Below are positions 45,951 through 58,200 of a DNA stretch of 64,000 nucleotides, piece after piece (the stretch's first letter is position 1; every line of letters begins with the position of its first letter). Origin of the DNA: Galaxea fascicularis (taxonomy: Eukaryota; Cnidaria; Anthozoa; Scleractinia; Euphylliidae). The stretch covers positions 22,835,077 to 22,899,076 of the forward strand of contig OX419342.1 of the NCBI GenBank assembly GCA_948470475.1, given 5' to 3'. Position numbers and translations under genes: made by a program. A model generated the notes under the pieces. The model saw nothing but the letters and a program-made list of their open reading frames with translations. It did not search any database and had not been told where the DNA came from.

Positions 45951-46213
45951 ATACTACGCTTCCCCTGATTTGAGCGCGACACCACACAAGTTTCCACACA
46001 AAGTTTTGACGTCAAAACTTTGACGTTTCCGATGGCAACGAAAAGGTATCCAATGGAAACAAAGCGAGTGGAGCGGAGTCTGTGTAGAAAGCTTTTCGCG
46101 CGCCTTATTTCCATTGGATACATTCTCGTTGCCATCGGGAACGTCTACGTTTTGACATCAAAACTTTGAGTGGAAACTTTCGTGGTGTGGCGCTCAACTG
46201 GGATGCGTAGTAT
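45951..46213. mobile_element. Palindromic MITE
   Basis: ATACTACGCTTCCC at the left and its near-complement GGGATGCGTAGTAT at the right; arms of ~105 bases share CACACCAC, AAAGTTTTGACGTCAAAAC and GATGGCAACGA in mirror order. Confidence 0.75.
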
Positions 46214-46499
46214 CCACATCTGTGTCTATAAAACTAAAATATAAAGTTTTTGTAGTTTCTTTGAGTGGTTATGTAGGATCAGTTGAAATTCCTGAATAAT
46301 TTTTCCACCCACACAATTTGACCATCAACTCGGAGTGACAAAGTGCTTGAATTTAATGTTCAATAATAAAATACTAAGAGCTTTTAGCAAAGCACTGCTA
46401 GCAAAACTAACCACCGTCAAGGGGCGTCAATCCACAAAAAAAACACAATCAGTTGTAGAGAACAACATTCTAAGCTACCTGCAGTTTAGAGCTTTATTC

Positions 46500-46655
46500 T
46501 TGGTTTTCAACTACGTGACAGGGCGGCCATGTTGGGGGTCAAAACACAAGAAAATTCTTTTGAAGAATTTACATAAAAATAGAATTTAGTTCCCAGCGGA
46601 GAGACAGACTATTGTTCTTGACCACGAACATGGCTGCCATGACGTCACTTGCAAG
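46500..46655. mobile_element. MITE related to the one at 30119-30294
   Basis: GTTTTCAACTACGTGACAGG and GCGGCCATGTTGG at the left are answered by CATGGCTGCCATGACGTCAC at the right. Borders approximate. Confidence 0.4.
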
Positions 46656-48411
46656 CCAGCAATATCTCGGAAGATACACAAAATTAAAGATCTCTAATCG
46701 ATCTTTCATTTCATGCCTGGAAACGTCTTCGTGTTTAAGATACCAAGGAAATTATTGCACCCGAAATCCGCCCGAAAAGTTTGGGAGTTTCGAAAAACGC
46801 GTGGCTGGAAACAGGCGAACACTACAAAGAAATCATCTATGCTCTCGTGCAAAGTACCCATCGGCCAAGAGGTGCGGAGGCTCAATGATCGCAAGAGTGT
46901 GTAAACAATACTCTTGCTTGAGAACTCTTTTCTTCAGTGGATGAAAGGTCCTTTTAGTATTAAATGAGAAAAGATGACGCTTATGAATTTCCCATTCTAA
47001 TGCATTAGCGGCGAAATTGTCTGCAAACTAGGCAGATTTAAAATTTGGAGTTCTTTGTCGATCTCTTTCGAGTCCCGTAAATCTGCCTTTTAATCGCGGG
47101 TTCGAGATAGCAAAGTTGTTCGTTGGAAAAATATGTAGCAAATCTCAATTGATCTTTTGAGTCTCTCGACAGTAAACTGAAACTCTGTACAGTAAATAGT
47201 GTTTTTCAATTTTTTTTTTCTAACATAATGTACTTAATTTGATCGAAATACTATCTCCGTAAACAAAGCCCTTCGTACAATAAGTGACGGAATAAAAAAT
47301 AACGTCACATAATTCCCGAAGTCCTCCGAAGCGGAGATATGAAAAAAATAACAGCCAAATTAGATAGCGGCAAAAGTATTTTTATGGAATCTCAAAGTTG
47401 AAGATGCCTTCAAACATTTTCTTTAGCTACAGCTTTCCATTTGGCCGCTGAATTTTTTCCGTTTTAAGGCGGCTGGAAAGGGTTTTTAGCTGCTCGCGCG
47501 CGCGAAATCTACCCATAACTAATATGCACGCGTCAGCTGAATCAATCAAAATCAAACATACTGGAAGTTTAATACTGTGTTAAATCGCGAGAATCGGAAA
47601 TAAAATCTGCGGAAAACATTTGTTTTTAGCTCGAAATTTTGCTCGGTGACCTGTCTTGATTTTTTGCATTCATGTACGTATTATTCATTTTGGCACTTCA
47701 AATATAAAAGTTTCGGGGAAAATTATCCATTAGAATTTTCTGTAAGCCATAAAACACTTTTTTTTTTAATTTAATAAATTCTACTGGATAAATTTTTTTC
47801 GTATTGCCTGAAAAGTTATAGAATTTAGGGAGCTTTCCAAGAAAGAAATAAAAACAGTAGGTTACCGAATTAGTTTTTCAGATAATTTACAAAAAGTGAC
47901 ATTCAGAGAACCTTTTTGTGGACCTGGGGCGTTGCCATGGTAACTGATATGACGTCACAAGCACCCTAAAAATATAGCCCAACAACAGAGTTAAAAGGAG
48001 GCATATAGTTTGCCTACACCATTAAATATCCTTCTTTGTAATCTTTCATCGTTTCGCAAACACTACATCAATGAAAACCGTTTCTAGCCTCCTTAACTGC
48101 CAATAACGTATTCATGGCGAGTGGACTTTTTGCCTTTCCTCTCCTTTTCCTTTGTTTTTTCCGGAATAAGTACCTCACCAAACTGAAAGCCTGAATAAGT
48201 ACTTCACTAAAGTAAAAGAACACAGAACTACTGCAACTGAAATCCACTTGAGTCGTAGCCACTGGTTATTGAGGTAAATTTGGGCAGGAAACAGCTTCCT
48301 GGGGACAATAGGTTGACAACATCTGCCCGATGAAGTGACGTTCAATCGCGGTTACAAATGAAACACGCATCCGAGAGAGAGAGGGAACCATAAAAAACAA
48401 TTTACCTTAAC
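46656..48411. other. 5' flank of GPCR 1; no exon seen
   Basis: Duplicated flank (matches 51890-52920 in pieces). Small ORFs are shadows. No splice-linked coding exon is apparent. Confidence 0.4.
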
Positions 48412-48459
48412 ACGACTAACATCTCTGGTACAGAAGACAATACACGGAGAGCCGCTGCT

Positions 48460-49395
48460 ATGAAGAATTCCATCATCGCCATAATCATAAACAGCATCAT
48501 TTGTCCATTCACAGTTGTGTTGAACGTGTTGGTGATAATGGCTGTTAAGAGAATACCGAGACTTCAGTCGAAGACCAATGTCTTGCTGGCCTGTTTAGCG
48601 ACAACGGACGCGTTAACCGGCCTTGTGGTGCAGCCATGGTTTATTTTGTTTACGACACTACAGTTGCTTGGCGTCCCTTTGCACCATTTGTTTCAAGACG
48701 TCAACGTCTCGTTATTACGCGCGGTGTCAGTTTGTTCATGCCTTCACCTTATGTTAGTGACTTGCGAGAGGTTTCTGGCAATCAAATTTACTATGCAGTA
48801 CCCTTACATCGTCACAGATCGAAACATTAAGGCGGCAGTGATCTCATTCTGGATCTTTTCCATTATTTGCGAGCCAGCTAAACTGGTTTCTAACACTGTG
48901 AAGTTTGCTCTCAACATCTCATTGGCTTTCGTCTTATTTTCTTGCGTTCTCTTCATTCTGTTTTCCTACGTTACTTTGTATCGTGAAACTCTACGCCACC
49001 GAAAGATAATGAAAACTCGACAGCTACCGCCAGAAGAAGTGGAAAGATTCGCTAAGGATAGAAAGGCGCTCAAAACAACAGTTATTTTAGTCAGTGCTGT
49101 CATAATATGCTATCTGCCCATTTCTTTTTTTGTGTTTCGTTTTAACATGAAAAAGCTCACTGCAGAATCTGCTGCTGACAGCACCCCGTGTATACTTTGT
49201 CCGTGGCTTCGTACGTTTGTTATGTTGAACTCCCTTCTCAATCCAATCATTTACTGCTGCAGGCAGAAAGAAATGAGACAGTTTGTTTTTCGACTTCGTC
49301 CTCAAGCTGTGGCACCGCACCCAGGCTTAATAACACAAGCCACCAATTCTAGAATGACCGCTGACAACACGCAGTGTAAGGTGGAGACACTTTGA
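48460..49395 (+). CDS. Rhodopsin-class GPCR 1, orphan; ancestral start codon lost
   Basis: Single-exon ORF of 311 residues with seven membrane spans: TM1 from residue ~5, TM3 ending in ERFLAI (the DRY site), TM5 followed by LYRETLRHRK, TM6 with CYLP, TM7 NPIIY and helix-8 CCRQKEMRQF. The very short second outer loop without the usual Cys recalls melanocortin/MECA-type receptors; the ligand is unknown. The homologous pseudogene starts at an ATG (52928) giving a glycosylatable N-terminus (MTNVSG); here that codon is ACG (48412-48414), the following codons stay in frame, and the first ATG is at 48460, right at TM1. So the receptor either lost its N-terminal tail or starts at a non-ATG codon. Confidence 0.88.
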   Translation: MKNSIIAIIINSIICPFTVVLNVLVIMAVKRIPRLQSKTNVLLACLATTDALTGLVVQPWFILFTTLQLLGVPLHHLFQDVNVSLLRAVSVCSCLHLMLVTCERFLAIKFTMQYPYIVTDRNIKAAVISFWIFSIICEPAKLVSNTVKFALNISLAFVLFSCVLFILFSYVTLYRETLRHRKIMKTRQLPPEEVERFAKDRKALKTTVILVSAVIICYLPISFFVFRFNMKKLTAESAADSTPCILCPWLRTFVMLNSLLNPIIYCCRQKEMRQFVFRLRPQAVAPHPGLITQATNSRMTADNTQCKVETL

Positions 49396-49558
49396 GACGC
49401 CGAACATTACGTGTCTGTTCAAAAAACGTTTAGACAGTATCGCTATCGCACAATGTCAATATTCCTTTCATTAAAGAAATTCCGAAATTTTCTTTAATTA
49501 GAGAAAATCCGAAACTCGAACAACATTGACTGTAGAGAGATCAGAGTGTCAGTATATG

Positions 49559-49668
49559 AGCAACTGCACACCTACCCCTCCCCTAACCCAACATTAGCAC
49601 TAACATAAAACGCATTATAACTTGTTGGGTTAGGGGAGGGGTGGGTGCGCAATTGCCAAGATACCCAC
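49559..49668. repeat. Hairpin repeat 3' of GPCR 1
   Basis: CACCTACCCCTCCCCTAACCC and its near-complement GGGTTAGGGGAGGGGTGGGTG form a stem around an AT loop. The same hairpin follows the GPCR pseudogene at 53727-53826, so it was copied with the segment. Confidence 0.65.
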
Positions 49669-50657
49669 CCGACTGTGCCCTGGGAGAACAATACAAGTAA
49701 TAAAAACAGCTGAGCTTTGACTGCAACGAGTTCTTTTGGGATTTCTGTTTGAAATACACCATTTTCCACACTAGACGACTTGTTCTGATTGGCTTTTCTT
49801 TAGCTTATCTAAGCTTGACATCAACGTTGAAGTAAACTGAAACTAAATTCAACAAAGAAATTCAAGATAAAAAACCAAGAAATAATTTCAAACTTAAAAA
49901 CTCTGACGTCTTATACTTATTCAGTTATACATGGTTAATTTCTTCATGAGCAGAAGCATCAGAACTTTCTCTCTGGCTCCTCAGAGGCGGATCCAGGGGA
50001 GGGGTTGAGGGGGTTGCAACCCCCCCTTTGAGAATTTTTTTTTGTTATTTTGATTTATTCTTCGTAAAATAATAATAGAATAAAATTGTTTTTTACGAAG
50101 TTATTTCACTTTTACCATTCGACTGCTTGTCAAGTTACTCGCCATCCACACCATTGGTGTTCAAGGCTACTTGGGTAGTGTACAACCCCCCCTTTCAGAA
50201 ATTCCTGAATCCACCCCTGCTCCTACTATGCACATTCTAACGACGCAGGTAAACAAAATAAAGGCCTGTCCAGTTTTACAGGGGGAGCACCTTCCACAAA
50301 AAAGGCACCTTTAAATTAGTGCAATTGAACCGGCAGTGCTCTGCAAATTGGGGCTCGCTTGTGGTCCACACACAGGATACAGAAATTGCTCACAAAGTTA
50401 GGCAAAGTTCCTTAGGAACTTTTCCATACCTGCACCAATACCTACTGGCGAAATTAATCACCGTCAAGGGGCGTCAATAATAAAAAACACGACCAGCTGT
50501 AGAGCGCAACATTAAAAAGCCACCTACCCACTAAAGTGTACTTAGCATACGGGGTCGGAAGTTGTTTCTCTGTATGGGAGAAACCACAAGGTCCACAAGA
50601 GTAACATTTGTGCTTCGTGAGCCAAAAACAAAGATCGCGTTTTCACAAGTTGCAAAA

Positions 50658-51605
50658 ATGATTAACTCCTCCGAGAAGTACTTCCCTTCTGACAACACCA
50701 GTAACTTTCTGAGGGACTCTTTCTCGCCAATAATTTCAAAAGAAGTAAGTTACATCACCTCTGTCGTTATAAACAGCGTCACTTGCCCGTTCACAGTTCT
50801 GCTGAACGTGTTGGTGATAACGGCTGTGAGAAGAAGAACAAGACTACAGTCCAAAACGAACATATTACTGGCCTGTTTAGCGGTAACGGACGTATCAACT
50901 GGTCTTGTGGTACAGCCGTCGTTCATCCTTTGGAAAGTTTTCCAGCTACTTGGTAATTACTATCCAGATTCAGTTCGCAAGATTCACAACTCCTCTTTAC
51001 GCACCATATCGGTCTGTTCCTCGCTTCACCTGATGTTGGTAACCTGGGAAAGACTTCTAGCGATCAAATTTACTATACATTATCCTTACATTGTCACAAA
51101 ACGAAACATAAAGGCGGCTGTGATCTCACTTTGGATCTTTGTTATTTCCTGTGAAATCTGCAGACATATACTAACCAAAGCACAGACAATTTTTAATTTC
51201 TTAGTAGCTCTCATTCTCGTTTCGTGTATTGTTTTTATCGTGATAGTTTACGCAATTTTGTATCGCGAAACTCTTCGCCACCAAAAGAAAATCAGAACTC
51301 AACAGCTTCCTCAAGAAGCCGTAGACAGATTCCGAGAAGAAAGCAAAGCGCTCAAGACAACTGTCTTAGTAGTAGCTGCTGTTATGCTGTGTTTTCTACC
51401 TGTACCACTTGGTGTTTTGGCTTTGACGCTTTCAGAGAAATGGTATGATATAGGCTTATACAAAATACTTTACATCCCTCCATTTATCCGCACTTTTACC
51501 ATGTTAAATTCTTTCCTTAATCCATTGATCTACTGTTGGCGACAGAAGGAAATGAGAAAATTCATTTTCCGACTTTCTCCTCAAGATGTGGCACCTGCAG
51601 TTTAG
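50658..51605 (+). CDS. Rhodopsin-class GPCR 2, orphan
   Basis: The start chosen at 50658 (MINSSEKYF) gives 315 residues and an outer N-terminus with two N-glycosylation sites (NSS, NTS); the frame is open 32 codons further up (50562), which looks like leader. Seven spans: TM1 ~37-60, TM3 ending in ERLLAI, third inner loop with LYRETLRHQKK, TM6 CFLP, TM7 NPLIY, helix-8 CWRQKEMRKF. Intact and intronless. It lies between the duplicated units and is clearly diverged from GPCR 1 (same family, roughly half the residues shared by eye). Coupling and ligand cannot be told from sequence. Confidence 0.9.
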   Translation: MINSSEKYFPSDNTSNFLRDSFSPIISKEVSYITSVVINSVTCPFTVLLNVLVITAVRRRTRLQSKTNILLACLAVTDVSTGLVVQPSFILWKVFQLLGNYYPDSVRKIHNSSLRTISVCSSLHLMLVTWERLLAIKFTIHYPYIVTKRNIKAAVISLWIFVISCEICRHILTKAQTIFNFLVALILVSCIVFIVIVYAILYRETLRHQKKIRTQQLPQEAVDRFREESKALKTTVLVVAAVMLCFLPVPLGVLALTLSEKWYDIGLYKILYIPPFIRTFTMLNSFLNPLIYCWRQKEMRKFIFRLSPQDVAPAV

Positions 51606-52927
51606 AGCGAGATAAAAAACAATTAAAGATCTTTAATCGATCTTTCAGCCACAATTCACATTTTCTGACTTTCATGTCCACAAGTTGTACTTTCTAATAA
51701 AAAATAAACTTTTAATTGATTGGAAAAACTGCAATAACTGGTGTTGTTGCATGGTACAGTAGGAAATTGTTTATTTCCTTGGGCCTGTTTCTCGAAAGTC
51801 CCGTCAACCTTTCGGGCCCGATGCGATCCGCTTATTTCTAAACAGCTCAGTGGTCTTTTACTATCATTTCCAGATACGAAAGAGGAAATTTGTTGCAAGA
51901 TTTCATGCCTGGAAACGTCTTCGTTTTTAAGATACCAATAAATTGTGGTACTCGAAATGCGCCCGAAAAGTTTCGGGGGTTTCGAGAAACGCGCCTGGAA
52001 ACATCTATGCTGTTGTCCAAAATACCCATTGGACAAGACGTGCGGAGGCTCATCGATCGCAAGAGTGTGTATGGGTGAAAGGACCTCTTAGTATTAAATG
52101 GGAAAACATGACTGATGATTATTAGTTTCCAATTCTAATGCATTAGCGGCGAAATTGTCTGCAAACCAGGCAGATTCAAAATTTGAAGTTCTTTCGAGTC
52201 CTGTAAAACTGCCTTTTAATCACGGGTTCGAGTTGCAAACTAATTAAGTTGTCAGTTGGAAAAATATGTATACGTAGCAAATCTCCATTGTTCCTTTGAG
52301 TCTCTTGACAGTAAAATGAAACTCTTGTGCAGTAAATGGTGTTTTTCAAAATCAGTATGTTTCTTTCCAACTTAAGAGACTTTGATCGAAATACCATCTC
52401 GGTTAACAAAGGCCTTCGTACAATTGACTCTAAGTGAGGGAATAAAAAATAATGTAACACATTTCCTGAAGTCCTGCGAAGCGGAATCTGGAAAACGACA
52501 GCCAAATAAGTTAGTGCCCAAAGTATTTTTTTGGACTCTCGAAGTTGAAGATGGCTTCAAAAATTTTCTTTCGCTACAGCTTACAATTTTGCTTTCAATT
52601 TGGTACTGAAATGTTTCAATTTTAATTGCCAATAAATTATTCATGAAAAGTAGACTTTTTCCTCTCCTCTTCATTTTTTCCGGAAAAAAAATACTTTAAC
52701 AAACTGAAAGCCGGAATGAATACTTCAGTAAATCAAAAGAACACAGAGGTACTGAAACTGAAATCCACTTGAGTCGTAGCCACTGGTTATTGAGGTAAAT
52801 CTGGGCAGGAAAGAGCTTCTTGAGGATACTAGACAGACAACATCTGCCTGATGAAGTGACGTTCAATCGCTTTTACATAAAGAACACGTATCCGAGAAAG
52901 AGAACCTAAAAACCAATTTATCTTAAC

Positions 52928-53574
52928 ATGACTAACGTCTCTGGTACAAATCGTACTAGCTATTCGAAAGATATTAGTATAACAGACAATACTGACATGG
53001 AGTCCCGCCGCTACGAAGAATCCCCTCATCGCCATAATTATAAACAGCATCAGTTGTTCTGAATGTGTTGGTGATAATGGCTGTTAAGAGAATACCGAGA
53101 CTTCAGTCGAAGACCAATCCCTTGCTGGCCTGTTTAGCGACAACGGACGCGTTAACCTTGTACCGTGAAACTCTACGCCACCGAAAGATGAAAATTCGAC
53201 AGCTACCGCCAGAAGAAGTGGAAAGATTCGCTAAGGATAGAAAGGCGCTCAAAACAACAGTTATTTTAGTCAGTGCTGTCACAATATGCTATCTGCCCAC
53301 TTCTTTGTTTATGTTTCGTTTTAACATGAAAAAGCTCACTGCAGAATCTGCTGCTGACAGCACCCCGTGTATACTTTGTCCGTGGCTTCGTACGTTTGTC
53401 ATGTTGAACTTCCTTCTCAATCCAATCATTTACTGCTGCAGGCAGAAAGAAATGAGACAGTTTGTTTTTCGACTTCGTTCACAAGCTGTGGCACCGCATC
53501 CAGGCTTAATAACACAAGCCACCAATTCCAGAATAACGTCTGACAATGGGCAGTGCAAGGTGGAGACACTTTGA
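52928..53574 (+). pseudogene. GPCR 3 pseudogene, internal deletion
   Basis: Nearly identical to GPCR 1 at both ends. The ATG (52928) is intact, but the frame breaks before TM1 (stop near 53060), and part of TM1 is missing. From 53065 the frame reads the first inner loop and start of TM2, then jumps directly to the end of TM5: relative to GPCR 1 the bases 48619-48975 (357, a multiple of 3) are gone. TM6, TM7 and the tail to TAA (53572) are intact. A product would lack most of TM2 to TM5 and cannot fold as a receptor. Confidence 0.88.
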
Positions 53575-53726
53575 GACGCCGAACATCACGTGTCTCTTCA
53601 AAAACCTTTTAGCAAAAACGAAAAGACAGTATCGCTATCGAGCAATGTCAATATTCCTTTCATTAAAGAAATTCCGAAATTTCTCGAACAATATTGACTG
53701 TAAAGGGATCAGTGTCAGTATCTGGG

Positions 53727-53826
53727 CAACTGCACACCTACCCCTCCCCTAACCCACCATTAACACTAACTTATTAGCTTATTAAAACTTGTTGGGTTAG
53801 GGGAGGGGTGGGTGCGCAGTTGCCAA
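53727..53826. repeat. Hairpin repeat 3' of the GPCR pseudogene
   Basis: Same CACCTACCCCTCCCCTAACCC stem as at 49559-49668, with small loop differences. Confidence 0.65.
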
Positions 53827-54454
53827 GATACCCACCCGACTGTGCCCTGAGTGAATAATACAAGTAATAAAAACAGCTGTGCCTTGGCTGCAACGAGTTC
53901 TTTTAAGGTTCCCCTTTTGGGATTTCTGTTTGAACTACACCATTTTCTACCCTAGACGACTTGTTCTGATTGGCTTTGTTGTAGCTGATCTAAGCTTGAC
54001 ATCAGTGTCGAAGCAAACAGAAACTAAAGCCAACAAAGAAATGTTGAAAAAGAAATTCAAGATAAAATACTTAGAAACAACTTAAAATTGAAAGACTTTA
54101 TTAAACTCTGACGTCTTATATTTCTTTATACATGGTGGCGACAGAAAATGTACATTCCTTGATCTGTACATTAATTCCTTCACAAACATTAAAACATTCT
54201 CTCTCTCTTGCTCGCTCCTAATATGTACAGATTTCGAAACATTCTAACGACGCGGTAAACAAAATAAAGGCCTGTACAGATTTACAGGAAGAGCACCTGC
54301 CACAATTTTAAAAAGAACGCCTTCAGATTCAGTAGTGAAATTGAACCAGTGCTCTGTAAATCGGGGCTCCTTTGTGGCCCACGCACAGGATGCAGAAAAT
54401 GCTCACAAAGTTAGGCAAGGTTCCTAATGACCTGCTCCATACCCTGCCCCAATA

Positions 54455-55231
54455 CCCACGTATTTAATTAAATGTTTTACATTCTCTAACTCTTCCTCAA
54501 TATAAGGGAAACGTAATCGGGGTTAGGATTAGTTTTGAAAGTAGGCCCATATACCACACCTAAATCATTGTTTCGCTAAAAATTGTTCTTTTTAGAACAC
54601 TTTGAAACTTTCCGTGTCTACTTGAACTGGCACTAATTTAAGATGTTACCTTACCCACGTTAATAACCACACGTAAAGAGCTATTCTTACATTAAACCCA
54701 AATAAAACAGAATGTGTCCCAGTAACTAGGTAAGGGATCTCGTTGCTTTGTAGGATAATAGTGACAGAGACGGTGACCGTGATGAGGAGGGCCAATGACA
54801 ATGTAAACGACGGTAACAGTGATGTACACGACAATGGTGACGACGACAACTTCCGCTACCCACGAATGTTTCAAAAATTTGTCGAAAACGGCACAAATCC
54901 CATGGGTAAAATCTTGAACCTTTTCCGACAGCTCTCGCTGTTGTCCTATTTCAGTGGGACAAAATCTTCTCAAACCCAACAATATAATCACAGGAGGACA
55001 GAAGCCGAGTGGCAGATTCCAGTGTTCCTGATAAGAAGAGGGTCCCAGGTCAAAACCCTACAAGGTCAGCTGCATGACCCAACAAACTAATAGAAACTTG
55101 AAAATGGTTTGGTGGGGGCAGTGAGAATATGACCTGTTGGAATTCCTTGTTGACACCCTGCCTTAAAAACCTATCTGGAACCCTGGGTTTACTCTAGAAC
55201 CTCTTCTTCATTTTCTCAGCTTATCGTCTCC
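54455..55231. other. Gap between GPCR units and the 3' end of ATG2
   Basis: Would hold the 3' UTR of the minus-strand ATG2 gene (below 55232). No certain poly(A) signal was picked out. ORFs on both strands have no recognisable domain. Confidence 0.4.
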
Positions 55232-58200
55232 TTAAGGACTTGCCCTCCATTTCTCTGCTGCCTCTCGACGCGCATCAGGCAGGATTTGGTTCCGGACCCC
55301 GCCCAGGACGTTAGAAGTAGCTTCCGTGGCCAGGATAAAAGGTTGGACAACTGTGGCTGGGACCTGACGAAGAACACCTCCTACAGCCCCGGTTACACCC
55401 TTCTGTTCGTGTTCCTCTTTGGCCACTTGCACAATATTTGTGGCTGTTTGTCCCAGTCCCTAATGATTGAGAAGAATCAGCAGGGAAACTGTAGTTGTTT
55501 TAAGTGGGCTTTGTTGAGCGACACGACAGACGAAAATAGGAGTGAAAGAGACTTTTCTGCATCGCATGGCGCATAGAAACTCGACGCTCACAGAAACGAA
55601 GGAGTTACATCCCTGTCCCTCTCCTTAGCCGTGCTACAAGGAAAAAATTCATTTAACAGGGAGAGCGATGCCATCCTTTCAGGACCGAGTCCGAAACGTT
55701 GTTGACGAAATTGATCAAAGGTTTACTCATTTTATCACTCTTATTAAAATTGAATCCACGTGCACTGTAAGTCGAGTTTTGTGTGGTCTTATGAAGTTTT
55801 AAACTGAGTGCTTTCTCTTTAGGTGTGTTCATTTTCCTTCGTTGACTCACTCTCCATCAAGTGTGTATTATTGTATTCACCGATCATGAAGGATTCTCGT
55901 GTGGCAAACGGGTCTCAAGACAAAAATCTTCATAAACGGGTTTTTGTTTGGAAAAATCTTTCGCCTTAGGAAAGTAGAGAAAACAAACAGACATATCTAG
56001 CGTAGCTCACCTCTCTGAAGACTTGATAAGCATTGGTTACACCTTCCCGTAAATCAGCGGGTTGTTGAGCCAGTCGATTCTGGCCGCGTTTGACAGTTGA
56101 ATCTGGACTCACTACGTCATAAGCTGTCTCAGCCGCTACCTATAATCCATCATAAGAGTTACTAAAACAATTCTAATATTTCAGTCTTTGGCTTAAAAGT
56201 CCCAAAGAAACTTTTGAACTCTTCTTGGTAAGCGAAATGTTGGATCTCAGAAGTGATTGTCGTTACATCTTAAAATACTTTGAGATTAAATTACAGTAAG
56301 ATGAAAAGATGGTAAGTTTGAACATCGCTGCATTTGGAGAATCATTAGGCCACGTTATAACCTACTATGCAATTACAGTCGCGCCAGAAGTCCTCAGTTT
56401 TTATTAACTGCCTTCAGAAAATTGTTTCGGTTTGTACTGTTGTTGGTGGTGGTTTTGGTAGTGGTGGCCGTGTCGTTGACATAAGCATGTTCGGGGCTGC
56501 CTACTTTAAACTGTTTCGTTTTATAAACCTTTGTAACGTTGTTGTTGGTGGTGCTGGTGGTGCTGGTGGAGGGGGTGGGGGCTTATGCAAGCACGTTTAG
56601 GGTTCCCTACTTCGAAGGAGGTATTACATTGGTCACTTCAGACTCACCTGTATCATCTGCACAACTCTGTTGGTAAGTTCAAGGAAAGCCATAGCCGAGG
56701 AGGTAGTGAAAGAATTTGCACCCCTTTGCAAGCCTCGCATGACACGCCCATCTCGGCGATACTGATCAATAGGCAGCCACACCAGGTCAAGCAGTCCCTG
56801 AAACAACTGAAGGAACGAATGCACCGGTCCAACACCTCCCAAGATCCCGGGAAGCTGGGTACCTTTGATGTCTGCAAGCCACTCCGACAAGGCATAGTTC
56901 ACAACTCTGTCCACACCCAACAGACCGCTTCGACAGCACAACCGCTTCAGGCGCAGCTCGGAGCAATTTAGCTGACCGAGACCGATTAGTAAACCAACCA
57001 AGGTACCCTGAATGAGGCGAAACGGAGTTAAGGTAAGCGATGATTGAGAAAGAGCACTGTTCTGAAAACTACCGAAGATCATAGGCCAAAGCAGTCGCAA
57101 GCATGAACCCGAATAGAAAGCACTGAGAAGGAAAACAAATTGCTCGATACACGTCGCAACACTTTGCTTCGGACGGTGATGCGAGTTTTATGAAAATTAC
57201 CGTGTCCCCGTTCCGCGGTGTTGGCTACACGAGTTACAAAGTCCGTGATTATGTGCCGAAGAATTCAACTCATTGAATTTCTCGCAATTTTTTTCTGCGA
57301 TACTTTTAGCTATCGCCATCACATTACTTGTGCGAGGGTGTCTACACATGTTATTTTCATCGCGCGCTGGCGACACAGCAACTTCCAAAAAAACGCATCA
57401 CCATCGCAAGCGAAAAATCCCTCGTGTTGCAGCGGATTTACAGTAGTGGCCTTGCAAAGACTAAATGGGAAGCTGCATGTTGAGTTGAAATGAGAAGAAT
57501 TAACGAAAAGTGCAAGCATGATCATGAATTTTCTAACTTCCCATTACTCGTGGATCTACAGAAAAACTCAACAAAGTGAAGTCCCCACAATTCTTAAGCT
57601 TAGTTTCCAACAAAATTTAAAACACCAAGTTGTTACCTGTTCCATATCAACTCTCTTTCCTTGATAGTCCAGTCTGATAGGCACCTCAGGTGAGAATATA
57701 AAGGACCTAAAAAACGTGGGGGCTGGCTCCGAGCTATCTGCTTCGGACCCACCAAATGAGTTCATCAGGGTCTCTTCCACGTCACAAGACGTTGTCAACC
57801 AATCGGACGTTGGAGCGGACTTCAAGGGACTGGAATCAACGGCACTTGATCCTAGCAAAGAGTGTAGACCTCACTTACTTAGAGGCGGAATAAACGGAGT
57901 GGTTCTATTACACTTTCAAATGAAAGCGATTGAGCAGCACTTTCGAGTGGGTCTGTTCATAAAGTACACTTATTTTCGATCGGTTTGATGAATGCCAAAG
58001 CATATCACTTTTAGGACAACGTGGACAATGTACCGAAAATAAGGGCGAAATAATTTGCGATTTTTCCGTAATAAGAATACTCGTAGACATTTCTTTTTTT
58101 TGGGGGGGGGGGGGGAGGGGGGAGGAGGAAGAGGAGGGGAAGGGGCGGACTTACTCCGTTCTCTAAATGAACGGAATGAATAGCATCTGGTATACTCGGA

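Larger units (their letters stand above)
46400..50430 (+). repeat. Tandem segmental duplication, unit A (contains GPCR 1)
   Basis: Long matches to 50440-54450 in the same order: ACCGTCAAGGGGCGTCAAT (46417 and 50462), TTTCATGCCTGGAAACGTCTTCG (46708 and 51901), the GPCR gene and its flanks (48250-49900 and 52760-54050), and AAAGGCCTGTCCAG/AAAGGCCTGTACAG (50260 and 54266). Unit B has several deletions. Confidence 0.7.
50440..54450 (+). repeat. Tandem segmental duplication, unit B (GPCR 2 and GPCR pseudogene)
   Basis: Partner of unit A, see landmarks there. The part 51890-54450 follows unit A closely; 50440-51890 is older and carries GPCR 2. Confidence 0.6.

Noticed and set aside
56367..56600. 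Gly/Val-rich plus-strand ORF
   Set aside because: Comes from GTTGTTGGTGGTGG repeats in an ATG2 intron.
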